64,000 nucleotides of DNA from Novibacillus thermophilus (GTDB lineage Bacteria; Bacillota; Bacilli; Thermoactinomycetales; Novibacillaceae). Shown piece after piece: positions 1-8,081 of this stretch. The DNA is taken from positions 186,001 to 250,000 of the forward strand of contig NZ_CP019699.1 in the NCBI RefSeq assembly GCF_002005165.1, given 5' to 3'. Below the pieces are notes generated by a model, which was not told the origin of the DNA, did no database searches, and saw only the letters and a program-made list of their open reading frames with translations. The stretch's first letter is position 1, and each line of letters begins with the position of its first letter. The position numbers and the translations under genes were made by a program.

Positions 1-860
1 GAGGAGAGGGCGCATCTGATGGCTCTTCTGACGCTGACAGCACGGAAGGGGACGGCGGAGAAGAAGCCGTCAGTGAAGAGAAAGGGACGATTACGATTGG
101 CATGAACAATTGGGCTGAGAACATAGCGGTTTCGAATATGTGGAAAATTGTGCTAGAAGAGCGGGGTTACGACGTGGAATTGATGCCGGTAGAAAAGGCG
201 GCTTTGTACGAAGGATTGGCAAGTGGAGAATTAGATATTGGAATGGAGATTTGGCTGCCGAATACAGACAAAGCCCATTATGAACGGTACGAAGAAGAGA
301 TCGACTTGCGCGACACGTGGTATGAGGGCACTGACCTGGCGCTCGTCGTCCCTTCTTACGTAGAGAATGTGACGAGCATTGAAGATCTCGAAGCGAACAA
401 GGACCAGTTTCATTCACAGATCGTCGGGATTGAACCTGGCGCCAGCATCATGGGGCTCACTGAAGAAGTTATCGCCGAATACGGTCTCAGTTACGAGCTG
501 GTCGGTTCGTCAGAGCCGGCAATGTTAGCCGAACTGCAAAAAAGCGTCGAGAGTGAAGAACCGATCGTTGTAACCTTGTGGAAGCCTCACTGGGCGTTTG
601 CGGAGATGGATTTGAGACTGTTGGAAGACCCGAAAAATATTTACGGTGACGCAGAGAACATCTACTATGCAGCACGTCAAGGCCTAGAAGAAGAACAGCC
701 TGAGATTGTAGAATGGTTTGACAACTTCATGTTAGACGACGAGCAGTTAGGAAGTCTGATGGCGGCCATCGAAGAAGCGGATTCTGAAGCAGAAGGCGCG
801 CAAAGCTGGATAGATGAAAACCGGGAACTCATTGATGAGTGGACGAACACGTCAAAATAA
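1..860 (+). CDS. Glycine betaine/proline ABC transporter substrate-binding protein, 5' truncated by window edge
   Basis: OpuAC/ProX-family extracytoplasmic solute receptor that would capture glycine betaine or a similar compatible solute for an ABC importer. The reading frame is open from base 3, so the N-terminus (signal peptide and probable lipobox) lies outside the window. The visible start is an acidic Ser/Gly/Glu-rich linker typical of Gram-positive lipoproteins, followed by the mature domain opening TITIGMNNWAENIAVSNMWK. Tryptophans in NNW, EIWLPN and LWKPHWAF are placed where the family forms its aromatic ligand box. A hairpin plus T-run follows the stop. Internal ATG 102 is not the true start because conserved domain sequence precedes it. 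The exact ligand is inferred. Confidence 0.88.
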   Translation, partial: GEGASDGSSDADSTEGDGGEEAVSEEKGTITIGMNNWAENIAVSNMWKIVLEERGYDVELMPVEKAALYEGLASGELDIGMEIWLPNTDKAHYERYEEEIDLRDTWYEGTDLALVVPSYVENVTSIEDLEANKDQFHSQIVGIEPGASIMGLTEEVIAEYGLSYELVGSSEPAMLAELQKSVESEEPIVVTLWKPHWAFAEMDLRLLEDPKNIYGDAENIYYAARQGLEEEQPEIVEWFDNFMLDDEQLGSLMAAIEEADSEAEGAQSWIDENRELIDEWTNTSK

Positions 861-903
861 AATAAACAAAGTCGACCCCACAGCAAGGAATAAATTGACA
901 CAG

Positions 904-933
904 CGAGACGGCATGGCCGATCTCGTTTTTTTT
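904..933 (+). terminator. Rho-independent terminator after the betaine-binding protein gene
   Basis: Inverted repeat CGAGACGGC / GCCGATCTCG (one bulge) with a two-base loop, followed directly by eight T residues; 43 bases after the stop codon. Confidence 0.8.
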
Positions 934-1032
934 ATCTCTGAGTGGATCACCAGTATTTTAGAGGGATTCAGACGCCACTTGTCGAAGTGAGTTGGTACAT
1001 GAACGAAAAAATGGAAGGGAGACTGACAGGCT

Positions 1033-1890
1033 ATGCTGAAGGCGGCCGGGATACAATTTTGTTCCGAACCAGGGAATGTCAAAAGCAACGTCAGACGGGC
1101 CGTGTCGATGGTGAACGCCGCTGTGGAACAAGGAGCTCGATTGGTTGTCCTCCCGGAGTTGTGGCCGTACGGGTACAATTTGTCCCCAGACCAGTTTGCC
1201 CAGTTGGCGGAAACAGTGGAAGGGAACGTCATGGTGACGTTCCGTGCCCTTGCGCAGAAACTGGAGGTCGTGATGGTGGTGCCATTTGCGGAGAGAGCGA
1301 ATCACCGTTTGTACATTGCGGCGGCCGTCATTGAACAGAACGGTGCTTTAATTGGCGTTTACCGCAAATCTTTTCTGTGGGGGCGAGAAAAGCACATTTT
1401 CACCCCAGGAGAAAGAGAGTATCCCGTCTTTCAGACATCGGTTGGCAAGCTGGGGGTGCTGATGTGCTATGATGCAGAATTTCCCGAATCGAGCCGCCTC
1501 ATCTCACTGCAGCAGGCCGACCTCATTGTTGTGCCCGCTGTTTGGAGTGTGCAGGCAGAAAGGAGATGGGACATACAACTTCCGGCACGGGCGCTGGACA
1601 ATACGGTGTTCGTCATGGGTGTCAACGCAGTCGGCGGGAACAGTTGTGGAAAGAGCAAATTCGTCAGACCCGACGGCATCGTCCTCACTGAGGCGCCTCG
1701 GTCGAAAGAGGCAGTTTTGATCTGTGAAATGGATAGCGCCGTCACAACAGAAGTGCGCGGGTCCATCCCGTACTTAAAAGATTACGATTTTACTGTCATT
1801 CCAGGACGTAATGGGGAAGCTGGAATTCATAAGGAAAATGATGAACAGTTACATGAGGGAAAGGGACACTCACGAAAACGGTGGGAGTGA
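1033..1890 (+). CDS. Carbon-nitrogen hydrolase (nitrilase superfamily amidase)
   Basis: A 285-residue cytosolic hydrolase that would cleave a C-N bond in an amide or omega-amide substrate by cysteine chemistry. The catalytic triad is visible: Glu42 in VVLPELWPYG, Lys112 in VYRKSFLW and Cys145 in VLMCYDAEFPESSR, giving the usual order and spacing. Length fits the family, although the last roughly 25 residues are charged and low in similarity to the core. The gene stands alone between a terminator and the tRNA cluster. Substrate is not predictable from sequence; candidates are omega-amidase-like or N-carbamoyl-type activities. Confidence 0.85.
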   Translation: MLKAAGIQFCSEPGNVKSNVRRAVSMVNAAVEQGARLVVLPELWPYGYNLSPDQFAQLAETVEGNVMVTFRALAQKLEVVMVVPFAERANHRLYIAAAVIEQNGALIGVYRKSFLWGREKHIFTPGEREYPVFQTSVGKLGVLMCYDAEFPESSRLISLQQADLIVVPAVWSVQAERRWDIQLPARALDNTVFVMGVNAVGGNSCGKSKFVRPDGIVLTEAPRSKEAVLICEMDSAVTTEVRGSIPYLKDYDFTVIPGRNGEAGIHKENDEQLHEGKGHSRKRWE

Positions 1891-1991
1891 AAAAGAAGTA
1901 ATAAGAAAATAAAAAAATCGCGCGAAATCTTTACAAAGCCCGTTACTTTGTTATAAAATAATGATTGTCGATTTAGACAGGTACTGTTTCT

Positions 1992-2067
1992 GGCCCGTTG
2001 GTGAAGCGGTCAACACACCAGCCTTTCACGCTGGCATTCAGGGGTTCGAATCCCCTACGGGTCACCA
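1992..2067 (+). tRNA. tRNA-Glu (TTC)
   Basis: Acceptor arms GGCCCGT/ACGGGTC pair (one G-U), the anticodon stem CCAGC/GCTGG flanks loop CTTTCAC with anticodon TTC, the T loop is GGTTCGAATCC, and CCA is encoded. Confidence 0.96.
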
Positions 2068-2068
2068 T

Positions 2069-2144
2069 GGACGGTTAGCTCAGTTGGGAGAGCATCTGCC
2101 TTACAAGCAGGGGGTCGGCGGTTCGAGCCCGTCACCGTCCACCA
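2069..2144 (+). tRNA. tRNA-Val (TAC)
   Basis: Anticodon loop CTTACAA between CTGC and GCAG gives anticodon TAC; acceptor GGACGGT pairs with ACCGTCC; encoded CCA. One base separates it from the preceding tRNA-Glu. Confidence 0.96.
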
Positions 2145-2160
2145 CATCTGACAGTATCTT

Positions 2161-2236
2161 GAGCCATTAGCTCAGTCGGTAGAGCACCTGACTTTTAATC
2201 AGGGTGTCGCAGGTTCGATTCCTGCATGGCTCACCA
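2161..2236 (+). tRNA. tRNA-Lys (TTT)
   Basis: Anticodon loop CTTTTAA between CCTGA and TCAGG gives anticodon TTT; acceptor GAGCCAT pairs with ATGGCTC; encoded CCA. Confidence 0.96.
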
Positions 2237-2311
2237 TCGTCTTCTTATAATGAATGGTCGTACGGGTACCCAACATGTTAATGGGTACATTGTTATTTAA
2301 TCAGCTCATTG

Positions 2312-2395
2312 GCGGGTGTGGCGGAATTGGCAGACGCGCTAGATTTAGGATCTAGTGCCTTTGGCGTGGAGGTTCGAGTCCTCTCACCCGCACCA
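2312..2395 (+). tRNA. tRNA-Leu (TAG)
   Basis: Long variable arm (class II), anticodon stem CTAGA/TCTAG with loop TTTAGGA giving anticodon TAG; acceptor GCGGGTG pairs with CACCCGC; encoded CCA. Confidence 0.95.
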
Positions 2396-2423
2396 ATCCA
2401 GGCATAAAACGACAAACACCCGT

Positions 2424-2498
2424 GCGGAAGTGGCTCAGGGGTAGAGCATCGCCTTGCCAAGGCGAGGGTCGCGGGTTCGAATCCCGTCTTCCGCTCCA
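2424..2498 (+). tRNA. tRNA-Gly (GCC)
   Basis: Anticodon loop TTGCCAA between CGCC and GGCG gives anticodon GCC; acceptor GCGGAAG pairs with CTTCCGC; encoded CCA. Last gene of the five-tRNA array. Confidence 0.95.
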
Positions 2499-2507
2499 CG
2501 TAACCGA

Positions 2508-2540
2508 AAGCCGCTCGATTGAATCGAGCGGCTTCAGTTT
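2508..2540 (+). terminator. Terminator of the tRNA array
   Basis: A 13-base perfect inverted repeat (AAGCCGCTCGATT and its complement) with a one-base centre begins nine bases after tRNA-Gly. The T tract is short (CAGTTT), so termination may lean on the stem strength. Confidence 0.65.
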
Positions 2541-2621
2541 AGGGAAATTTGATCGCCTTAGGTTGTGCGCGCATTGTTCTGTGGCTAAACAAATGACTTG
2601 CAGTTTGGCGAAACCATTTCC

Positions 2622-2819
2622 CTAAGCCTTCTTCCCGAGGGACTCTTCTCCCAGCTGAATCAGCTTTCTCACTATTTGCCCTCCGACAGCACCGTTATTC
2701 CGGGCGGTTTGGTCGGCTCCCGTTTCAATGTCGAGTTCTCGAGCCGTTTCCTCTTTCAAACGATCCAACGCGTCTTGAGCCCTGGGCGCTAACCGTTCAC
2801 GTCGGTTACGGCGTGTCAC
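2622..2819 (-). CDS. Alpha/beta-type small acid-soluble spore protein
   Basis: A 65-residue DNA-binding protein that coats and protects spore DNA and is degraded at germination. The conserved block ADQTARNNGAVGGQIVRKLI is diagnostic of the alpha/beta SASP family, and the preceding ARELDIETGAD matches the region cut by the GPR protease. The start is GTG at 2819, chosen because GAGGTG lies seven bases upstream. The N-terminus is more basic (TRRNRRER) than in classical SspA/B. The gene is monocistronic and divergent from arginase. It is the clearest evidence that the organism sporulates. Expression from a forespore sigma-G promoter is expected from the family but no promoter was proven. Confidence 0.9.
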   Translation of the reverse strand: MTRRNRRERLAPRAQDALDRLKEETARELDIETGADQTARNNGAVGGQIVRKLIQLGEESLGKKA

Positions 2820-2974
2820 TGGGATTCACCTCGGTAAAGAGGAATTGACGCGGCTTAACCGCGCCAACTATAATGTGTGATGGTTCGGTTAACCCCATAC
2901 AAGGAAATCTTTCCGCTGTGTATGTTATTTTGTAAACAAGAAAAAATGAAACTGAGTTGGAAAAAGGTGAAGGT

Positions 2975-3874
2975 ATGTTACGGCAAATAACAGTCATCGG
3001 CGTACCGATGGATTTGGGCGCCGACCGGCGCGGAGTCGACATGGGACCGAGCGCGATACGCTATGCGAACCTTCAGGGCAAATTGCAGCAAATCGGGTTT
3101 GAAGTGGAAGATATAGGAAACCTGCAAGTGCCGACGCCGGAGACGTACGAGATAGGCGACACGAAGCTGAAGTACTTGCGTGAAATTGTTCGTGTCAACG
3201 AAGAGCTGGCCCAAACAGTCACGAGTGTGATGGAGAAAGGGGGCTTTCCCCTCGTATTGGGTGGTGACCACAGTATTGCCATCGGGACCATTGCCGGCGT
3301 ATCTCGCCTCCAGAAGAGGACGGGTGTCATTTGGTTTGACGCCCACGGTGATCTGAACACCGCAGAGACCTCGCCGTCCGGTAATATTCACGGTATGCCC
3401 TTGGCCGCAAGTTTGGGGTGGGGCCATCCGGACCTGACGAATTGCGCCGGTGATGGGCCTAAAATTTCACCGGAACACGTGGCGCTCATCGGAGTCCGTT
3501 CCTTAGACGAAGGAGAAAAAAGGGCGATACAGGAGAACGGAATTCACGTCTTTACGATGCATGAAATCGATCGAATGGGGATGGCCAAAGTTGTCGAGGA
3601 AGCTCTCCACATTGTCACGAATGGGACAGACGGCGTACACCTCAGTCTCGATCTGGACGGGATCGATCCGAACGAAGCGCCGGGTGTCGGGACCCCAGTA
3701 GCCGGGGGAGTAACCTACCGCGAATCCCACTTGGCTTTGGAAATCATTTCTCAGGCTGACGTGTTGACATCTGCCGAATTCGTAGAAGTGAATCCGATTC
3801 TCGATGTAGAAAATAAAACGGCGAAAGTGGCGGTCGCTTTAATAGGGTCTGTTTTTGGGGAACGCGTGTTGTAA
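2975..3874 (+). CDS. rocF: Arginase
   Basis: Hydrolyses L-arginine to L-ornithine and urea with a binuclear manganese centre in the cytosol. Metal-ligand motifs are all present: GGDHSIAIG, WFDAHGDLN and the late DLDGIDP. The opening ITVIGVPMDLGADRRG and the segment RGVDMGPSAIRYA match bacillary arginases closely. I place the start at ATG 2975 (MLRQITVIG, 299 residues), which fits family N-termini and has AAAGGTGA just upstream; an in-frame TTG at 2957 would add six residues. The gene stands alone on the plus strand, and no ornithine-catabolic partner is adjacent in the window. Confidence 0.93.
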   Translation: MLRQITVIGVPMDLGADRRGVDMGPSAIRYANLQGKLQQIGFEVEDIGNLQVPTPETYEIGDTKLKYLREIVRVNEELAQTVTSVMEKGGFPLVLGGDHSIAIGTIAGVSRLQKRTGVIWFDAHGDLNTAETSPSGNIHGMPLAASLGWGHPDLTNCAGDGPKISPEHVALIGVRSLDEGEKRAIQENGIHVFTMHEIDRMGMAKVVEEALHIVTNGTDGVHLSLDLDGIDPNEAPGVGTPVAGGVTYRESHLALEIISQADVLTSAEFVEVNPILDVENKTAKVAVALIGSVFGERVL

Positions 3875-3963
3875 TGGCAGTGCTCTTGAATTATTTTTAA
3901 GATGAAGGGAGAATGTGTCGATATTTAAAGTGACAGGTAACGTTTGTGGAGGATGTAGTTAGC

Positions 3964-4506
3964 ATGAATATTGCCCGTACCTTAGCTAAACCGACCGTCT
4001 CCCGCAGTAAAAAAAATCGCCGCAGGCGCAGAATCAGACGGGCGTTCAACGTCGCCGTTTTGATACTCCTTTTGAGCAGTGCAGCGTTTGCTGCCTATTG
4101 GACCGTTATCGGCATTGGCATCGTGTGGCGCACTTTAGGTTCTCCCGCTTTAGCTACAACGTGGGCGTGGTTACAGGGGATGACGTCAGCTGAGAGGTTC
4201 ATGTGGCTGAACTACGTCGGCTGGGGAGCCGCCGGCATAGGGCTGTTGTCCAGTTTCTGGTTGTGTGCGCACGGTACCCGGTGGGTCAAATGGCTAATGT
4301 TAATAAGTTTTACGTACTGCTATGGTTTTATGTGGTATATCGTGTGGCTGGCGATCGAGTCGTTCATCGGCATGAACGGTTGGACGGCCAACGGACTTTT
4401 GGGGTTCGCTGTCATAAGTTACGTCTGGATCGTCAGCCACACCGGCATGTCCAAATCCTCACCCAAGCCTAAACAGGAGATAGAGGGCGAATCGTCAGGG
4501 AAGTGA
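3964..4506 (+). CDS. Hypothetical multi-pass membrane protein
   Basis: About 180 residues from ATG 3964, preceded at a distance of 11 bases by GGAGG; an upstream in-frame GTG at 3946 is less likely. A very basic N-terminal segment (SRKKNRRRRRIRRAF) precedes a hydrophobic helix, then three more strongly hydrophobic, Trp-rich stretches and a short polar tail, suggesting about four membrane spans with the N-terminus inside. I do not recognise a family. It lies immediately upstream of the sigW promoter and is co-oriented, so it could be expressed separately from sigW. Confidence 0.7.
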   Translation: MNIARTLAKPTVSRSKKNRRRRRIRRAFNVAVLILLLSSAAFAAYWTVIGIGIVWRTLGSPALATTWAWLQGMTSAERFMWLNYVGWGAAGIGLLSSFWLCAHGTRWVKWLMLISFTYCYGFMWYIVWLAIESFIGMNGWTANGLLGFAVISYVWIVSHTGMSKSSPKPKQEIEGESSGK

Positions 4507-4553
4507 CTGAAGCTCTTGTCAAGTCATTTTTCTGACGATTTTTTTTGTACTAG

Positions 4554-4579
4554 TGAAACGCAACTTTTTTTGTTTCGTA
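4554..4579 (+). promoter_or_regulatory. ECF sigma-W autoregulatory promoter upstream of sigW
   Basis: TGAAAC at 4554-4559 and CGTA at 4576-4579 are separated by exactly 16 bases, matching the published sigma-W consensus TGAAAC-N16/17-CGTA. It sits 73 bases before the sigW start codon. Confidence 0.85.
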
Positions 4580-4651
4580 TATAATAAAGATCGTAGAATC
4601 ACGACGGCCAAGTCGCTACGATCCTGCAACATGCGGAGGTTTTTGTGCAGT

Positions 4652-5227
4652 ATGCAAGAAGAGCAATTGGAACCCCGGCTGGTAGAGCAAGCGAAAGAAG
4701 GCAACCAGTCGGCTTTTATTCAGCTAGTCGAGCGGTACAAGGATAAAATATACTCCTTATGTTTACGCATGTTGCGTTCTGCCGAAGATGCTGAGGACGC
4801 TGCACAAGAAACGTTTTTACGCGTCTACACGAACTTACACCGCTTTGATCCAAAGCACCAGTTTTCGACGTGGATCTACCGCATAGCGTCTAACTTGTGC
4901 ATCGACCGCATTCGCAAAAAAAAGCCGAACCACTCGTTAGATGAGCCCATAAGGGGAGACGAAGGGGGACGGGATCGGTTAAGCCAGCAGGCGGGCGATG
5001 AACCGACGCCGGAAGAATCCCTTATAGCATTAGAGACGCGAAAGCGCGTGGTCGATGCGTTAGAGCAGTTGCCGGCTCACTATCGAGCGGTCATCGTTTT
5101 ACGTTATTTTCATGATTTGTCGTTGGCAGAAATCGGGGAAATTCTTTCCTTGCCGGTGACCACGGTGAAGACTCGTGTCCACAGGGGACGGGAAGCGCTG
5201 CGTCGCCTCCTCTCACCGCTGGAATGA
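4652..5227 (+). CDS. sigW: ECF RNA polymerase sigma factor SigW
   Basis: A 191-residue extracytoplasmic-function sigma factor that directs RNA polymerase to envelope-stress promoters (antimicrobial peptides, detergents, alkaline shock in Bacillus). Region 2 contains YKDKIYSLCLRMLRSAEDAE and FSTWIYRIASNLCIDRIRKK; region 4 contains LPAHYRAVIVLRYFHDLSL and the helix-turn-helix end TTVKTRVHRGREALR, all near-identical in pattern to Bacillus SigW. ATG 4652 is chosen because region 2 begins just after it and GGAGG lies upstream; the 33 in-frame codons before it overlap the promoter. The downstream anti-sigma gene overlaps or follows closely, the standard sigW-rsiW arrangement. Confidence 0.93.
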   Translation: MQEEQLEPRLVEQAKEGNQSAFIQLVERYKDKIYSLCLRMLRSAEDAEDAAQETFLRVYTNLHRFDPKHQFSTWIYRIASNLCIDRIRKKKPNHSLDEPIRGDEGGRDRLSQQAGDEPTPEESLIALETRKRVVDALEQLPAHYRAVIVLRYFHDLSLAEIGEILSLPVTTVKTRVHRGREALRRLLSPLE

Positions 5228-5280
5228 AACCGTATGGCTGTCAACCGTTAACTGATAAAAGTTGCAGGATGGAGGAAGGA

Positions 5281-5933
5281 GTGGCCGATGTGGACTGTCG
5301 AACGAGTCGCTTGATGATGCACCGCTATTTGGACGGTGATCTATCAGAAGACGAGCAGCAGGAATTGCGGCAACATTTTAATGTCTGTTCGGCCTGTTTA
5401 AAACATTTCCGCGAGCTGGACTACACGGTTACAGCGCTTCAAGCAGATGCGATCGTCGACGCACCGTCCGATTTTACTGAAAAGTTGTTTCAGCAGCTTC
5501 CCAAAAAAACTTCTGGGCGACGGTCTGCCTGGGGGAAAGGTTGCGGCGACACCCCTTTATCTTTGCGGCATCCATTTTTCTCATCTTGATGAGCACCAGT
5601 TTTGTAGCCGCTTGGAACAAGCCGACTGAATTCTCGATGACGACGGACCCTGAGAATTTAGATGCTATCGTCATCGATGCAGAGACACAATCAGTCCGCA
5701 TTCCGGAAGGGCACACGGTCGAAGGGGATTTAATCGTACGCGGCGGTAAGGTGGATGTGCGAGGAGAAGTGACGGGTAACGTGGTGGCGGTTGACGGTGA
5801 AGTCGTGTTAGCTTCCACAGCACACATATACGGTAAAAAAGAAGAAATCGATCAAGTATTTGATTGGATTTGGTTTGAGTCCCGGCGGTTGTTGGAAAAA
5901 CTTTGGCCGGGGGGACGTGACGAGGGAGATTGA
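5281..5933 (+). pseudogene. rsiW: Anti-sigma-W factor RsiW, split by a one-base frameshift
   Basis: RsiW is a membrane anti-sigma factor that holds SigW inactive until proteolysed. The first part (to 5589) has the zinc-binding anti-sigma domain with HFNVCSAC and the LDGDLSEDEQ motif. The second part continues in another frame with RRHPFIFAASIFLILMSTSF (membrane span) and the extracytoplasmic repeat region with IPEGHTVEGDLIVRGGKVDV, matching the rest of RsiW. The break falls at the G5 run 5531-5535; one more G gives the continuous protein ...SAWGERLRRHP.... Likely start is GTG 5281 or 5290, both with SD sequences. If real, the break would yield a soluble anti-sigma fragment and uncouple SigW from membrane signalling. 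Confidence 0.85.
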
Positions 5934-6043
5934 CGAAGGACCCAATGCCATAAGGGATTCATTGCGTCAACAGTGCGTCTTTAGTACTCTATAGGTATAG
6001 ATAGAACAGAGAGGCAGTCGGTTGTGTGCCAGGGGGTTTTTTC

Positions 6044-6859
6044 ATGGACTGGTTGTTGGGGCTCACCGAGTATGTCAACGACGTCGTCGACATACTCATC
6101 GTCAGTTACGTCATCTATAAATTGTTAATGCTGATTCGGGGGACACGTGCGGTTCAACTCTTGAAAGGGATTATCGTCGTCATCCTCGCCTGGGTGCTCA
6201 GCACCTTTTTGAATCTGCAAACGTTGCGCTGGATGATGGAACAAGTGTTTACATTCGGTGTCCTCGTGGTGCTGATCATTTTCCAGCCTGAACTGAGGCG
6301 AGCCCTGGAACAACTGGGACGAGGACGTTTCTTTGGCCGCAGTCAGACCCTTGAGGAGCAGCGGGTCACGAAACTGGTCGGCGATGTCGTCAAAGGCGTC
6401 AGCTACTTAGCCCGACAACGGATTGGGGCCCTGATCGTGATTGAACGAGAAACCGGCATCATGGACTATATCGAGACGGGTATTACGATGAATGCCGACA
6501 CCAGCTCGGAACTCCTCATCAACATCTTTGTTCCTAACACCCCCCTCCACGACGGCGCCGTGATCATCCGCGAAGACAAGATTATGGCTGCGGGATGTTA
6601 TCTGCCGTTGACTGATAACCCCTTTATAAGCAAGGAACTGGGGACACGTCACCGGGCAGGAATCGGTATGAGTGAAATTTCCGACTGCATTTCCGTGATG
6701 GTGTCGGAGGAAACGGGGCAAATTTCCGTGGCGGTCAACGGAGAAATTACGCGCGGTTTAACGGAGGAAACGTTGCTCGACAAGCTGTACAGTGAACTGA
6801 AACCCTCCCGCAACAGTCAGTTCTGGCAGTGGAAAGGGGGGGACCGCCACAGTGGATAA
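6044..6859 (+). CDS. cdaA: Diadenylate cyclase CdaA (c-di-AMP synthase)
   Basis: Condenses two ATP molecules into cyclic di-AMP, the second messenger for potassium, osmotic and cell-wall homeostasis. The N-terminal about 90 residues hold three membrane helices (VDILIVSYVIYKLLMLI onward), followed by the DAC domain with the catalytic LHDGAVII (DGA) and GTRHRAGIG (RHR) motifs. Start is ATG 6044 with AGGGGG seven bases upstream (271 residues). The next gene cdaR begins inside its 3' end, so the two are translationally coupled. The order cdaA-cdaR-glmM is conserved across Firmicutes and reflects physical interaction of the three products at the membrane. Confidence 0.95.
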   Translation: MDWLLGLTEYVNDVVDILIVSYVIYKLLMLIRGTRAVQLLKGIIVVILAWVLSTFLNLQTLRWMMEQVFTFGVLVVLIIFQPELRRALEQLGRGRFFGRSQTLEEQRVTKLVGDVVKGVSYLARQRIGALIVIERETGIMDYIETGITMNADTSSELLINIFVPNTPLHDGAVIIREDKIMAAGCYLPLTDNPFISKELGTRHRAGIGMSEISDCISVMVSEETGQISVAVNGEITRGLTEETLLDKLYSELKPSRNSQFWQWKGGDRHSG

Positions 6860-8066
6860 GTGGCTGAAGAGCAATACCTTCGTCAAAATCATGTCGGTCG
6901 GTTTGGCGATTTTGTTGTACATCGCCGTGAACGACACGCCGTTGGGCAGACAGCCGGCGAATCAAACGACGGCGACGGTCATTCGCAATGTGGCGCTGGA
7001 TGCCCACATAGACGGGGATCGGTATGTCGTGGTGGATATGCCGCAAACGGTGAATTTGACGTTGCGGGGGAGTTCATTTTTGTTAAACCGAGTTGTCGTC
7101 GGAAATTACCGCGCTTATGTTGATTTGACCCCATACGGCACTGGCGTTCACCGAAATGTACCGGTGAAGGTGGAAGGGTTGCCCGAAGGGATAGATTACG
7201 TGACAGAGCCGTCGAGCGTCAGAGTCGTCATCGAAGAGAAACAACAGAAAGAAGTGGACGTCCAGATCGAAACAGTCGGTCAACCTGCCGAAGGGTACAC
7301 ATTGGGCACACCCCGCGTCTCCCCGGACAGAGTGCTCGTCCGGGCCAGTGAAGCGCGGCTGGAGGACGTTGAACTTGTCAAAGCCGTTGTCAACATTAGC
7401 GGTCAAACGGAGACGATACGCGAGACTGTTGAGCTTAAAGCTTACAGCGGGGCGGGAGACGTGTTGGAAGACGTCGAAGTGGTGGAACCGGAGGCCGATG
7501 TCAAAGTGCCGATTGTGAGTCCGTCAACTGAAGTTCCGCTTCGTCCTCAAGTGAAGGAATTTCCGGCTGACGGCTACAGTATTCACAACTTGGCCGTTAA
7601 GGACAATCGCTTTACCGTCTATGGGAACAAAGACGTCATCGATCAACTGGACGTGTATCCCGGCCCCGCCCTCGACCTTTCCGGCGTGTCCAAAGATAGA
7701 ACGTTTGAGGTGAAAATCCCGTTAATAGAAGGGGTAAACCGCGTAGAACCGGAGACGGTGACGATAGACGTTGACGTACGTCGAGCGGAGCGGAAAGTGC
7801 TTGAGAACATACCTGTAAAAGTGCGCGGTTTACCGGACGATAAGCAGGCAAATGTGGTGTCAGACGAAGATGGCACCGTGTCCGTCACACTGGAAGGCTC
7901 ACCGGAACGCTTAAATGAGGTAGACAGACGTGATGTCGAGGCGTATGTCAACGTTTCCGACTTAAAGTCAGGCGTTCATGAAGTGGAGGTCCAATTCGAC
8001 TTACCCCCCTTTATACAAGCGGTGGAAACCGCGAGCATACAAATAGAACTGAAGAACGATACATAG
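6852..8066 (+). CDS. cdaR: CdaR (YbbR-domain regulator of CdaA)
   Basis: A 404-residue membrane-anchored protein with one N-terminal helix (FVKIMSVGLAILLYIAVN) and an extracytoplasmic region of tandem YbbR repeats, recognisable from recurring patterns such as VRVVIEEKQQKEVDVQIETV and VSVTLEGSPERLNEVD. It modulates CdaA activity. GTG 6852 is used, overlapping the end of cdaA by eight bases, with a G-rich SD (AAAGGGGGGG) nine bases upstream. glmM follows after 15 bases. At least three YbbR copies are visible; a fourth is probable. Confidence 0.92.
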   Translation: MDKWLKSNTFVKIMSVGLAILLYIAVNDTPLGRQPANQTTATVIRNVALDAHIDGDRYVVVDMPQTVNLTLRGSSFLLNRVVVGNYRAYVDLTPYGTGVHRNVPVKVEGLPEGIDYVTEPSSVRVVIEEKQQKEVDVQIETVGQPAEGYTLGTPRVSPDRVLVRASEARLEDVELVKAVVNISGQTETIRETVELKAYSGAGDVLEDVEVVEPEADVKVPIVSPSTEVPLRPQVKEFPADGYSIHNLAVKDNRFTVYGNKDVIDQLDVYPGPALDLSGVSKDRTFEVKIPLIEGVNRVEPETVTIDVDVRRAERKVLENIPVKVRGLPDDKQANVVSDEDGTVSVTLEGSPERLNEVDRRDVEAYVNVSDLKSGVHEVEVQFDLPPFIQAVETASIQIELKNDT

Positions 8067-8081
8067 AGAGGAGAAAAACGA

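Noticed and set aside
1961-2499. Open frames overlapping the tRNA array on both strands
   Set aside because: Their coding content is exactly tRNA sequence (for example the T-loop GGTTCGA) and they have no RBS.
5524-5545. Programmed -1 ribosomal frameshifting in rsiW
   Set aside because: The local sequence T-GGG-GGA-AAG does not fit a canonical X-XXY-YYZ slippery heptamer in the zero frame, no downstream stimulatory structure is evident, and three other genes show the same lesion type.
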